Below are positions 1-8,261 of a DNA stretch of 43,153 nucleotides, in pieces; the first letter of the stretch is position 1, and each line of letters opens with the position of its first letter. A model generated the notes under the pieces. That model was not told the DNA's origin and searched no databases. It saw only the letters and a program-made list of their open reading frames with translations. Both the position numbers and the translations under genes were made by a program. The DNA is taken from positions 1 to 43,153 of the forward strand of contig CACNCW010000004.1 in assembly GCA_902619055.1 (NCBI GenBank). Reading direction: 5' to 3'. The DNA comes from an uncultured Alphaproteobacteria bacterium. GTDB lineage: Bacteria > Pseudomonadota > Alphaproteobacteria > HIMB59 > GCA-002718135.

Positions 1-486
1 TGCATCTTCAACATTTAACTGAACAAGTTTTTTATCATCAACTTGTAAATCATAATATTGGAAACCAATTTTAAATTCATCTTTTAATATATTTGGAATT
101 TCCTTTTTGATATTTATAGTTGAAGATTTTGGAATAGTCATTTTGCCACCAATATTATCATACAAAAATAATCCTAATTTAATTAACCATTTAGGTCTTA
201 AAGATTTTTGATAAGGTATAATAAAAGGTAATGGTGTCGTTATGTTACTGGCAATTTTTTTAATTACCTCTCTTTCCTTTAGAGATTCTCGTACAAGGCG
301 AAATTCATAATTTTCAAGATATCTTAATCCACCATGTATTAATTTTGTAGACCAAGACGAAGTGGCTGACCCAACTGTGTTTTTTTCAACCAAACAAACT
401 TTTAAATTTCTACCTGAGGCGTCTCTTACAATTCCAGCACCATTAATACCCCCTCCAATAACTAAAATATCAAAAATTACATTCAT
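1..486 (-). CDS. glpD: Glycerol-3-phosphate dehydrogenase (FAD), N-terminal part
   Basis: The gene runs off the left edge; 162 N-terminal residues are visible from an ATG at 486. The family oxidises sn-glycerol 3-phosphate to dihydroxyacetone phosphate at the inner membrane and passes electrons to quinone. Seen here: a dinucleotide-binding Rossmann motif GGGINGAGI near residues 11-19, followed by the GlpD signature ATSSWSTKLIHGGLRYLEN and then YEFRLVRESLKEREV. These blocks are highly specific for GlpD/GlpA proteins, so the assignment is firm although the C-terminal two thirds are missing. It diverges from the glycerate kinase gene across a 129-bp spacer in which I see no clear operator. Both genes feed three-carbon units into lower glycolysis, which may explain the pairing (inference). 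Confidence 0.93.
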   Translation of the reverse strand, partial: MNVIFDILVIGGGINGAGIVRDASGRNLKVCLVEKNTVGSATSSWSTKLIHGGLRYLENYEFRLVRESLKEREVIKKIASNITTPLPFIIPYQKSLRPKWLIKLGLFLYDNIGGKMTIPKSSTINIKKEIPNILKDEFKIGFQYYDLQVDDKKLVQLNVEDA

Positions 487-615
487 AATTAAATTAATTA
501 AATCTCTTAATTTCTTGAATTATTATTTCAGACCTAATTAAATGTATATTTAAAAAACCAACTAAATCAAAAATAAATTTCATGTATAAGTATTTTGTTT
601 ATAAATAAATATTAA

Positions 616-1476
616 ATGAGTGCACTAATAGACTATATTCAAATAGAAATACAGAATACATATAATAAAAAATATTCCAAAAAGTACATAGAGGATAAAT
701 TAGTTCCGTTGATAAATTATATTTGCTTTAGTAAATCAAAAAAATTCCTATTTGGAGGCTCTCAAGGTATTGGAAAATCATCATTTATTAATATCATCTC
801 TAAAACTATTGAAAAATTTTATAATAAGAAAATACTTTTGCTAAGTTTAGATAATTATTATTTATCAAGAAAACAAAGATTACAATTATCAAAAAAAATA
901 CATAAATTGTTAATAACTCGAGGTGTTCCAGGGACACATAATATTGAAAAATTATTTAAAAATATTAAACAATTCAGTAAAAGTAAATACCCTATCACAA
1001 CCCCTCTATTTGATAAGTTGATTGATGACACGATTAAATCAACAAAAATAACTAAAACTAAATGTGATATTCTTTTCTTAGAAGGTTGGTGTTGTGGAAG
1101 TTCAGCAATTCCAAAAAAAATTCTTCATAAAAATATAAATAATTTAGAAAAAATTTATGATCCAGAATATCAATGGAGAAATTTCTATAATAATAAATTA
1201 AAATTAGAATATAGAAAATTATTTAAATTATTTGATGAACTTATTTTTTTGAAAACATCCTCTTTTGATAATGTTTTTAAATGGCGGTTAAAGCAGGAAA
1301 AAAGTAATCAATCAAAAAATAAAAAATCAAAAAGAATGACTCCAAATGAAATTAAATATTTTGTTCAACATTATGAGAAGATAACTAAATGGATGATGAA
1401 GGATCTAAATAAAAAAGCTCAAATTGTTATTAAATTTGAAAAAAATCATAAAATTTCTTCAATAAATTTTAACTAG
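616..1476 (+). CDS. D-glycerate 3-kinase, GLYK family
   Basis: 286-residue P-loop kinase. The likely reaction is ATP-dependent phosphorylation of D-glycerate to 3-phosphoglycerate in the cytoplasm. Seen: a Walker A loop GGSQGIGKSS at residues 47-56, the LSLDNYYLS strand near 76-84, RGVPGTHN near 102 and FLEGWCCGS near 153. The last three are hallmarks of the plant/yeast-type GLYK (YggC/Tda10) family and separate it from uridine kinase and phosphoribulokinase. The length fits the family. The ATG at 616 lies 129 bp from the divergent glpD start. Its TAG stop overlaps the stop codon of the convergent methyltransferase gene by the tetranucleotide CTAG. The role in recycling glycerate, for example from photorespiration-type or serine/allantoin metabolism, is inference. 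Confidence 0.85.
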   Translation: MSALIDYIQIEIQNTYNKKYSKKYIEDKLVPLINYICFSKSKKFLFGGSQGIGKSSFINIISKTIEKFYNKKILLLSLDNYYLSRKQRLQLSKKIHKLLITRGVPGTHNIEKLFKNIKQFSKSKYPITTPLFDKLIDDTIKSTKITKTKCDILFLEGWCCGSSAIPKKILHKNINNLEKIYDPEYQWRNFYNNKLKLEYRKLFKLFDELIFLKTSSFDNVFKWRLKQEKSNQSKNKKSKRMTPNEIKYFVQHYEKITKWMMKDLNKKAQIVIKFEKNHKISSINFN

Positions 1477-1931
1477 AAAAAAATCCACCTTTTAACTGAA
1501 TTACAATATCTTTCAAATTCATCACCAAATTTACCTTTTAAATATTTTTCCTCTTCATATATTACAAAATTATTTAACCAAAAAAATAATCCTATTGAAC
1601 AAATAAAATACATAATGTTTTCAAAAGTAAGAAACATACCAAAATGAAATAAAACAAAACATAAATAAATAGGATTTCTAGAGTAAGCATAAATTCCAGT
1701 TTTTATAATTCTATTTGTTTCAGTTTGAGGAAGTAATTTTTCTTCATGTGCATTAAATGCATTTCTTGAGGAAAAAAATACAATTGGCATTAAAATTATA
1801 ATTAATAATCCAAAAAGATTAAGAATAAATAGAAGTGGATATTTAGGAAAAATAAATTCACCTAAAATGTAGGAGGCTATCAAAAGATAGACTGAAATAT
1901 AAAGTGGATTTCCTTTTACATCTGGTCCCAT
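1473..1931 (-). CDS. Small membrane methyltransferase, ICMT/PEMT-like
   Basis: 152-residue integral membrane protein with about four hydrophobic segments. The C-terminal half carries the isoprenylcysteine carboxyl methyltransferase/phospholipid methyltransferase signature: GIYAYSRNPIY near residues 78-88, then an acidic EEEKYL segment and FGDEFERYC before the end. In the family these residues bind S-adenosylmethionine and the lipid-facing substrate. The true substrate of bacterial members is mostly unknown; a methylated lipid or small thiol/amine is possible, and I do not assign one. It is the last gene of the long minus-strand run. Its ATG directly follows the TAA of the HAD gene (TAAATG), so translational coupling is likely. 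Its stop shares CTAG with the convergent glycerate kinase stop. Confidence 0.75.
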   Translation of the reverse strand: MGPDVKGNPLYISVYLLIASYILGEFIFPKYPLLFILNLFGLLIIILMPIVFFSSRNAFNAHEEKLLPQTETNRIIKTGIYAYSRNPIYLCFVLFHFGMFLTFENIMYFICSIGLFFWLNNFVIYEEEKYLKGKFGDEFERYCNSVKRWIFF

Positions 1932-2591
1932 TTAAAGTTCCTCTATTGCTTTACCTAAACTTACATAATCACTAAATACATTCAAAGCACCATTGTCAAA
2001 TAATTCATTTTTATCTCTATTTGAATGCCAATGTTTGCCTGCGGTAAGACCAAATACCCTTACTCCTGCTGAATTTGCTGCTTTAACACCTACTCCACTA
2101 TCTTCGATTATGACTGACTCTTCTCTATTAAGTGAATTATCATTTAAAACTTTTAAGTATATATCTGGATCAGGTTTTGGTCTTTTAACCATATCGAATG
2201 AGTAAACCTGATCACTTAAAAAAAATTTTTCTAACCCAACAAGCTTCAATCCATTGAGAATTCTATCCTTATTACTGTTAGATCCAATAAAGTGATTTCT
2301 ATCTGATTTACTAATATAATCTTTTACTCCGTCAACTAGTTTTAAATCCTTGGAATAAACTTCTGAAACAATATCAAATATTTCATTTGTAAATTTTTCT
2401 TTATTTTCAATCTTATATTTAGAAGATAATAAATCTATTACTTCAACAGTTTTTTTTCCAGCATATTTATAAAATTGCTCCTCTTTTATAGTTTTATCAA
2501 ATTTACTAAAATATTTAGAGAATGCTTTAGAGGCTAGCACTTCACTATCAACAACTACTCCATCAAAGTCAAAAATTATATTTTTAATCAT
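1932..2591 (-). CDS. HAD-superfamily phosphatase, beta-phosphoglucomutase-like
   Basis: 219 residues, cytoplasmic. The N-terminus has the haloacid dehalogenase motif I FDFDGVVVDSE, with nucleophile Asp8 and acid/base Asp10. A helical cap follows, then motif II (IGSNS, near residue 97), the motif III Lys in VKRPKPDPDIY and motif IV IIEDSGVGVKAA. The second Asp of motif I and the cap type place it in the beta-phosphoglucomutase/phosphoglycolate phosphatase/sugar-phosphatase group. Substrates cannot be told from sequence. It sits between the enolase-superfamily gene (4 nt upstream) and the methyltransferase gene (zero gap) in the amino-sugar operon, so a sugar-phosphate or sugar-acid-phosphate substrate is plausible inference. 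Confidence 0.82.
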   Translation of the reverse strand: MIKNIIFDFDGVVVDSEVLASKAFSKYFSKFDKTIKEEQFYKYAGKKTVEVIDLLSSKYKIENKEKFTNEIFDIVSEVYSKDLKLVDGVKDYISKSDRNHFIGSNSNKDRILNGLKLVGLEKFFLSDQVYSFDMVKRPKPDPDIYLKVLNDNSLNREESVIIEDSGVGVKAANSAGVRVFGLTAGKHWHSNRDKNELFDNGALNVFSDYVSLGKAIEEL

Positions 2592-2595
2592 TATT

Positions 2596-3696
2596 TTATA
2601 TTTCCGTCATTTTATATTCTGATTTCTCTAACCAATGAGGATTAATCTCGATACCCCAACCAGGAGTATCTTCAATTTTAACCATTCCATTAGATATTTC
2701 AAAAGGATCACCTAAAAATAAATTCTGTTGCCATGGATAATAATCTTTACCTTCAATTGAAAATTCAAGATAGGGACCTGAATTATTTATTGCTTTTAAA
2801 AAATGCATTGTACAAATTGTTACTAAAGATAAATTAGCTGTATGTGGAGTACATATAAAACCACCTTTTTCAATAATTTTCGCAACCTTCAAAGCTTTTG
2901 TTAATCCTCCCATGTACATAACATCTGGCTGAAAAATATTTACAATTTTTCTGTTAACCATATCTCTCCAAATTCTCAGATCACAATCTTGTTCTCCTCC
3001 AGTAACATCTATCTTCAAACTATCAGTAACTTTTTTAGTTTCTTCTGGTTTCCAGTAAGGACAAGGTTCTTCAAAATGAGTAACATCATTATCTTCTAAA
3101 AGTTTCCCAATTTCTATTGCCTGAACAGAGTTATAACAACTGTTTGCGTCGACCATCTTAATTACACTTTTATCTAGAGTCGAATTTATTGTTTTTACTA
3201 TACTAGGCGTTCTTCCTTCCCATTCATCGATCCCTCTTCCACATTCAGAACCAACTCTAAATTTAAATGCATCAACACCCTTTTCATCAAAGAGTTTTTT
3301 AAATCTATTTGCTTCATCATTTGGTGTAATATCTCTTTTCATTGATGAACCATATATTCTTAAATTTCCTGGAGATCCTCCTATCAATGAGACTACAGGT
3401 TTACTTTCGATTTTACCTTTCAAATCCCACAAAGCTGTATCTAAACCAGCAATTGCACGTAAAAGATAAGATCCTGGAAATTTATGCTCTCTTTCAAAGA
3501 TAAAATCTTCTAAATCATCGAAATCAAAATATTCTTTTCCTAAAACCCAAGGTGCAACTTGTTTATGAAAAATTTGAGCTGTAATATCTGCATGATATGT
3601 TGACATTTGACCATAACCAATTGAACCATCCTCAACTGTTATTTTTACAAAACTTACATATGGTTTTGTGAATGTTTCAAGTTTAACTATTTTCAT
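2596..3696 (-). CDS. Enolase-superfamily (mandelate racemase/muconate lactonizing) sugar-acid dehydratase
   Basis: 366 residues. Visible active-site pattern: a second-strand KFR (Lys145, Arg147), the metal ligands Asp183 (VDANS), Glu209 (FEEP) and Glu235 (GGEQ), then Asp258 (QPD) and His285 (TPHTAN) forming the Asp-His dyad. The dyad is typical of the mandelate-racemase subgroup, whose members mostly dehydrate aldonic or aldaric acids or racemise hydroxy acids, using Mg2+ to stabilise an enolate. I cannot name the substrate. The gene directly follows the GMC oxidoreductase (3-nt gap), so an oxidise-then-dehydrate sequence on a sugar released by the operon's GH20 is a reasonable inference. Arg in place of the usual second Lys of KxK may report on stereochemistry. 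Confidence 0.8.
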   Translation of the reverse strand: MKIVKLETFTKPYVSFVKITVEDGSIGYGQMSTYHADITAQIFHKQVAPWVLGKEYFDFDDLEDFIFEREHKFPGSYLLRAIAGLDTALWDLKGKIESKPVVSLIGGSPGNLRIYGSSMKRDITPNDEANRFKKLFDEKGVDAFKFRVGSECGRGIDEWEGRTPSIVKTINSTLDKSVIKMVDANSCYNSVQAIEIGKLLEDNDVTHFEEPCPYWKPEETKKVTDSLKIDVTGGEQDCDLRIWRDMVNRKIVNIFQPDVMYMGGLTKALKVAKIIEKGGFICTPHTANLSLVTICTMHFLKAINNSGPYLEFSIEGKDYYPWQQNLFLGDPFEISNGMVKIEDTPGWGIEINPHWLEKSEYKMTEI

Positions 3697-3699
3697 GAA

Positions 3700-5313
3700 T
3701 TAAATCTTATTTAAATCCTCAATAATAAATTTACTTCCAAGATTAGCAAGCATCATTACAGGGGCATTTATATTGCCAGAAGTAATATTTGGAAAAACAG
3801 ATGCATCAGCAATCCAAAGATTCTCCATTCCATGAACTTTTAATCTTTCAGAAACAACTCCCTTTTTAGGATCTTCATCCATTTTACAAGTACCACAAGG
3901 GTGATATATAGAAACTGCATTAGATTTAAAGTGATCAATCATTTCTTCTTCAGTAGCATTTAAAAGATCATGCTTAACACTTTCATTTCTTATTTTTTTT
4001 ATACTATTTGTATTCGCCAAAACTTGAGAAAAATTAATTGCGCATTTAACATCATATATATCTTCTTCATGTGATAGAAAATTTGGATCAATTAATGGAG
4101 CATCTTCAAAATTAGGAGAGTTCAATGCAACTCTACCCAAACTTTTTGGTCGACAAGAATTATAACCAATAATAAAACCATTAAATTTGTCAGTTTTTAG
4201 AAGAGGTCTTTTATTTTTATGAGTAATAGAATAAGTCAATGGATTGAAATATATCTGCAAGTTGGGATAATGATGTTTTGAATTCCAATTTACATATCCC
4301 CCAGACTGATTAATACTTAGTGATAATGGTCCTTTCCTATTATAAATATATTTTAATACAGAAGTAATTCTGCCTGGCCAAGTTCCTAACGATTTATTTA
4401 GTGAATGATGGTGAGTTTTAAATAAATAATCTAACCCAAGATGATCCTGAAGATTTCTTCCAACATTAGAATTATTAATTACTATTTCTTTATCAAATTG
4501 TTTTAAATGTTCTTTATCACCAATACCAGAATGCATTAACAAATAAGGTGTCATTATAGAACCAGAACATAAAATTGCTCCATGAGATAATTGTATGATT
4601 TGTTCTGTTGATTTATTTTGAATTTTAATACCAGTAATTTTTTTATCTTTAATTATTAAATTTTTAACTTGAGTATTGTCTAATGTTGTAAGTCTTGGAT
4701 TTTTTAATACAGGCTTTAAAAATACTTTTGATGATGAATGTCTAGTACCATTGTAAGTATTAATATTATAATGACCTACTTGATTTTCGATTGATGTAGT
4801 TAAATTTGTATTTTTTTTAATACCAATTTCATTACTAGCATTAAAAAAATATTCTAAAATTGGATGATGATGCTTACTTACATTATTTACTGGAATCTTT
4901 TCTTTTGTAAGAAATTCTTTATCATGATTTATTTGTTGCTCCATAGAACTGTATACTTTTTTTATATTTTCAAAACTCCATTCCTTATTGCTACCCCAAT
5001 TTTCATAATCTGTTTCTAATCCTCTTGCATAGACCATTGCATTTATTGAGCCAGAGCCACCTAAAACTTTACCTCTCGGATAATATATTTGCCTATTGAA
5101 TAAATTATCTTGTTTTTCTGAGTAGAAGTTCCAATTAATTTTTTTATTATAAAATGTCATTCCATAACCAAGAGGAACGTCAATAATAGGATTGTTATCT
5201 TTAGGCCCAGCCTCAATAAGGGCTATATTAAAATTAGTTTTAGTCAGAAGTTTATTTGCTATTATACTTCCTGCAGAACCTGCTCCAATAATTGCTATAT
5301 CAATATTATTCAA
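3700..5313 (-). CDS. GMC-family FAD oxidoreductase (choline dehydrogenase-like)
   Basis: 537 residues, full length for the family. The N-terminus carries an FAD-binding Rossmann motif IIGAGSAGSIIAN, then the GMC signature 1 PRGKVLGGSGSINAMVYARG and the C-terminal block YHPCGTCKMD with the catalytic His near 471, followed by DASVFPNITSGNINAPV. Members oxidise alcohols (choline, glucose, sorbitol, long-chain alcohols) to aldehydes or lactones. The amino-sugar context favours a sugar or sugar-derived alcohol over choline (inference). The only usable start is a TTG at 5313: upstream in frame there is no ATG before a stop, and the TTG lies one base after the TAA of the NagB-II-type gene. No signal peptide is seen, so it should be cytoplasmic. 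Confidence 0.83.
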   Translation of the reverse strand: MNNIDIAIIGAGSAGSIIANKLLTKTNFNIALIEAGPKDNNPIIDVPLGYGMTFYNKKINWNFYSEKQDNLFNRQIYYPRGKVLGGSGSINAMVYARGLETDYENWGSNKEWSFENIKKVYSSMEQQINHDKEFLTKEKIPVNNVSKHHHPILEYFFNASNEIGIKKNTNLTTSIENQVGHYNINTYNGTRHSSSKVFLKPVLKNPRLTTLDNTQVKNLIIKDKKITGIKIQNKSTEQIIQLSHGAILCSGSIMTPYLLMHSGIGDKEHLKQFDKEIVINNSNVGRNLQDHLGLDYLFKTHHHSLNKSLGTWPGRITSVLKYIYNRKGPLSLSINQSGGYVNWNSKHHYPNLQIYFNPLTYSITHKNKRPLLKTDKFNGFIIGYNSCRPKSLGRVALNSPNFEDAPLIDPNFLSHEEDIYDVKCAINFSQVLANTNSIKKIRNESVKHDLLNATEEEMIDHFKSNAVSIYHPCGTCKMDEDPKKGVVSERLKVHGMENLWIADASVFPNITSGNINAPVMMLANLGSKFIIEDLNKI

Positions 5314-5314
5314 A

Positions 5315-6337
5315 TTAGAATGTTTGTGTTACTTTAGTTAAATATCTAGGATTGTCTGGATCTAATCCCTTTTGAAAAGAGTAATTAACTACCCATGGAT
5401 AAAATTTTGATAGAACTATAATTGGATCTAACTCTATCATATCATTAGGGCTATATAGAAGTTCAGTGTTAGATTTTTTATCATAGGTTATTTCATAGTA
5501 AAGATTGGTTAATGAAATAATTTGACTAGCATCTTTTGCTACTATCATTCCACTTTTATCTCTAAGCGATATACTAAATAATTTGAATGAGTTTTGTATC
5601 AAACTTTTTGGCCCATGCATTACTTCAGCACTACTAAAAGGTTCTATCATTTCTTGACATAACTCTTTAAACTTTAAAGATATTTCATTAGAAATTGCGT
5701 ATCCGACACCCCTACTAATTATATATCCATTACTTATAGTTTTATCTAATATATTTGGATTCCATTGATTTTTACTATCTAAAATTAAATAATCACTTAG
5801 CTTTTCAATGTGCTTATTAATATCTTTTTTATTAAGAGTGTTAAAAACAAGCTTTAAAATTATCAATAAAGACAAAACAAAAGTTTTTGTTGCTGCAACA
5901 CTTTTTTCTTCTCCAGCATTTATATCAAAAAAATAATTGGATGTGTTTGCAATTGGGCTATTTAAGTTATTACTTATTAATATAGTCTTTGCTCCCATTT
6001 TTTGTACCATTTTATGACATTCAACTAAATCTTCACTTTTTCCAGATTGAGAGATAATAAAAACTAATGCTCTTGAAAAATCAAATTTTGATTCTTCTAA
6101 AGTTATTATAGACGGGGGCATGCTGTATGTTGGTAAACCAAGATATTTTGCAAAAATATAAGATAAATACAAAGCAGCACAATCTGAAGTGCCTCTTGCC
6201 ACAGTAACCACATAATCAATTTTTTTTTCTGAAATTAAACTTGATATTTCCTGGTAATTATTTTTATCGTTCAAGATAAAATGATTAATTTTATTTGGAA
6301 TAGAGAGTGCTTCCGATAAAACTTGGGAACTAGACAT
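5315..6337 (-). CDS. SIS-type glucosamine-6-phosphate deaminase (NagB-II/AgaS-like)
   Basis: 340 residues with two SIS (sugar isomerase) domains, roughly residues 35-165 and 190-330. The first holds ARGTSDCAA and ISQSGKSEDLV, the second EISLKFKELCQE and SSAEVMHGP, which together mark the GlmS-isomerase-like family that includes the alternative glucosamine-6-phosphate deaminase NagB-II and AgaS. The expected reaction is glucosamine 6-phosphate (or galactosamine 6-phosphate) to a keto-hexose 6-phosphate plus ammonia. It is not a full GlmS because the glutamine amidotransferase domain is absent. Its start overlaps the nagA stop by 8 nt, so the two consecutive steps are translationally coupled. 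GlcN versus GalN specificity cannot be settled by reading. Confidence 0.83.
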   Translation of the reverse strand: MSSSQVLSEALSIPNKINHFILNDKNNYQEISSLISEKKIDYVVTVARGTSDCAALYLSYIFAKYLGLPTYSMPPSIITLEESKFDFSRALVFIISQSGKSEDLVECHKMVQKMGAKTILISNNLNSPIANTSNYFFDINAGEEKSVAATKTFVLSLLIILKLVFNTLNKKDINKHIEKLSDYLILDSKNQWNPNILDKTISNGYIISRGVGYAISNEISLKFKELCQEMIEPFSSAEVMHGPKSLIQNSFKLFSISLRDKSGMIVAKDASQIISLTNLYYEITYDKKSNTELLYSPNDMIELDPIIVLSKFYPWVVNYSFQKGLDPDNPRYLTKVTQTF

Positions 6338-7424
6338 TAATTTTTTTTCCTCTTAAATAAACTTCTTTAAGATTAAATTCTTTATCTAAAATAAGAAAGT
6401 TACTTAAAAAATTTTTTTGAATTACACCGACATTATCAAGATTTAAATATTTAGAAGCATTATAACTAGTTAAAGCAACTGCTTCTTCTAATGAAAAATC
6501 CATTGATATTAAATTTTTAAAAGTTTGATCCATAGTAATAATACTTCCTGCTAAAGTACCATCAGACTTAATTTTTACTGAATGTTTTTCTTTTTTTATA
6601 TTATTTTTTGCAAAAATATATTCTCCATCATTCAGCCCACTAGCATTAATAGAATCTGTTATCGCATACAGACCAGGAATACATTTTTTTGCAATTTTTA
6701 TTGCTTCTTTACTAACATGAATATTATCACAAATTATTTCAGCATATTTTCCTTTTAAAAGAGCAGCTGATAACACTCCTGGAGATCTATGATCATTACC
6801 AGACATAGCATTATACAAATGTGTAAAACCAATTTCATGATCTTTCATAATTTTTTCACAGCAATCAAAGTCAGCCAAAGTGTGGCCAAATTGAATCTTA
6901 ATATTTAGATTTACTAAGTCATTTATAAATTCTTGCATTCCATCAATTTCTGGAGCTAAAGTAATGATTTTTACATCAGAAATTTCAAGAATTTTTTTTA
7001 TAAACTCTAAAGATGGTTTCTCAGTTAAATTTGGTTGAGCACCAAGTTTATTAGGATTAATAAAAGGCCCCTCTAAATGAACTCCAAGGATATTATTACC
7101 ATTATCTTTCTTTATTTCATTAAATCCTTTTAGAGCTGAAATAGTATTTTCTAAGGTATTAGTCCAAGTAGTTGGCAGTATTGAAGTTGTTCCATGTCGT
7201 AAATGATACTTTGACATTTCAATGATTGATTGTGAACCCTCCATTACATCAAAACCATTACCACCATGGCAATGGAGATCAATAAAACCAGGAATTATAA
7301 TATTATTATAATCATCAGAGTCCTTTATTTTTAACTCAATAATTTTTTCACTGAAATATACATCGCCAATATAGGAAGAATTATAATTGATAATTTTTCC
7401 ACTAACTTTATTTTGATCAGTCAT
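6330..7424 (-). CDS. nagA: N-acetylglucosamine-6-phosphate deacetylase
   Basis: 364-residue amidohydrolase, close to the usual NagA length. Seen: the metal HxH as LHCHGGNGFD (His51, His53), HLEGPFINP carrying the metal-binding Glu, QFGHTLAD and FTHLYNAMS with the two metal His residues, and AITDSINASG carrying the catalytic Asp. It removes acetate from GlcNAc 6-phosphate (some relatives use GalNAc 6-phosphate), giving glucosamine 6-phosphate for the overlapping NagB-II-type gene. ATG at 7424 with no clear Shine-Dalgarno sequence. It lies 55 nt after the UPF0309 gene in a spacer with only A/T runs. No GlcNAc kinase that would produce its substrate is encoded nearby. Confidence 0.92.
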   Translation of the reverse strand: MTDQNKVSGKIINYNSSYIGDVYFSEKIIELKIKDSDDYNNIIIPGFIDLHCHGGNGFDVMEGSQSIIEMSKYHLRHGTTSILPTTWTNTLENTISALKGFNEIKKDNGNNILGVHLEGPFINPNKLGAQPNLTEKPSLEFIKKILEISDVKIITLAPEIDGMQEFINDLVNLNIKIQFGHTLADFDCCEKIMKDHEIGFTHLYNAMSGNDHRSPGVLSAALLKGKYAEIICDNIHVSKEAIKIAKKCIPGLYAITDSINASGLNDGEYIFAKNNIKKEKHSVKIKSDGTLAGSIITMDQTFKNLISMDFSLEEAVALTSYNASKYLNLDNVGVIQKNFLSNFLILDKEFNLKEVYLRGKKINV

Positions 7425-7479
7425 CTAAATTTAATATCTTATATAGTAATTTTTTGATTTTTAAAAAAATTAAAAAAAC

Positions 7480-8208
7480 TTATAAATGAGGATTAATCTT
7501 ACTAAATTTTTTCTCTAATTTATCATTATTTTTTTTAGCATTTGGCATATTTACACTGATATAGAATGGAAACAATTTTTCATTTTTTAAGATATTCGCA
7601 ACTTCAATTAAAATTGAATTTAAAATAAAAGATCCTGTAATTGTTGAAGCTGGTCCAACCATGTTATCTTTAATATTTATAATTGCATCACCTGGCGGTA
7701 TCTTATTATCGATGAATATATCCGTTATTTCAAATAATCTTTTATTCAATTTAGATAGAGGAGCTTGTTTTGAGTATTTTACAGATGTTAGTGAAATAGT
7801 TTTTATTTTCTTTTCCTTTGCAATCAAAGCTGCTTCAACTGGAGCGTGATTGACACCTGAATTAGATACAATCATCAAAATATCTTTGCTAGTAATTTTA
7901 TATTTAGCTAGAGCTTTTTTTGCAATATTTGGAGTTCTTTCTAAAGCAGTAGCCTTTCTTGCTCCTTTTTTAAAACTTAGATCATCATCTCTTATTGGAC
8001 ATGCGGCGGCAAAACCACCTGCTCTATGAAATGACTCTTCTCCAAGTAATCTAGAATGTCCAGTTCCAAAAATATATAACTGCCCACCTTTTTTATATGA
8101 TTTACTAATTAACTTAGCACACTGTAGAAATTTTTTTTCCTCTTCTTTTAATATCTTCTTTAAAATTGAATTAATTTTTGATGAATAGGATCTTATTAAT
8201 TTACTCAT
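7480..8208 (-). CDS. SIS-domain sugar isomerase-like protein, UPF0309 type
   Basis: 242 residues with one SIS fold. Visible family marks are YIFGTGHSRLLGEESFHRAGG near residues 45-65, ACPIRDD next, the SIS phosphosugar loop MIVSNSGVNHAPVE near 113-126, and IPPGDAIINI further on. This is the UPF0309 group, often found beside sugar ABC transporters, nagA-like deacetylases and sugar kinases, but whose reaction I do not know. It lacks the MurQ etherase signatures. The position between the sugar-binding protein and nagA points to isomerisation or binding of a phosphorylated amino sugar. A hairpin (8227-8249) precedes it, so its expression may be lower than that of the binding-protein gene. Confidence 0.72.
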   Translation of the reverse strand: MSKLIRSYSSKINSILKKILKEEEKKFLQCAKLISKSYKKGGQLYIFGTGHSRLLGEESFHRAGGFAAACPIRDDDLSFKKGARKATALERTPNIAKKALAKYKITSKDILMIVSNSGVNHAPVEAALIAKEKKIKTISLTSVKYSKQAPLSKLNKRLFEITDIFIDNKIPPGDAIINIKDNMVGPASTITGSFILNSILIEVANILKNEKLFPFYISVNMPNAKKNNDKLEKKFSKINPHL

Positions 8209-8226
8209 TTAAATTTTATACTAGAT

Positions 8227-8249
8227 GCTAGGGCAAATATTGCCCTAGC
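8227..8249 (-). promoter_or_regulatory. Perfect 10-bp intercistronic hairpin after the sugar-binding protein gene
   Basis: Arms GCTAGGGCAA (8227-8236) and TTGCCCTAGC (8240-8249) are exact reverse complements around a 3-nt loop. In the minus-strand transcript it lies just after the stop of the binding-protein gene and before the UPF0309 gene. No U-run follows it in that direction, so it is more likely an mRNA-stabilising or processing hairpin than an efficient intrinsic terminator. Such hairpins typically raise binding-protein mRNA over distal genes (inference from malE-like operons). Confidence 0.75.
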
Positions 8250-8261
8250 AAAATAATGTGA

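Noticed and set aside
7440..7479. A/T-only inverted repeat before the nagA start
   Set aside because: Runs of A and T of this length are expected in such an AT-rich spacer and carry no G/C pairs.
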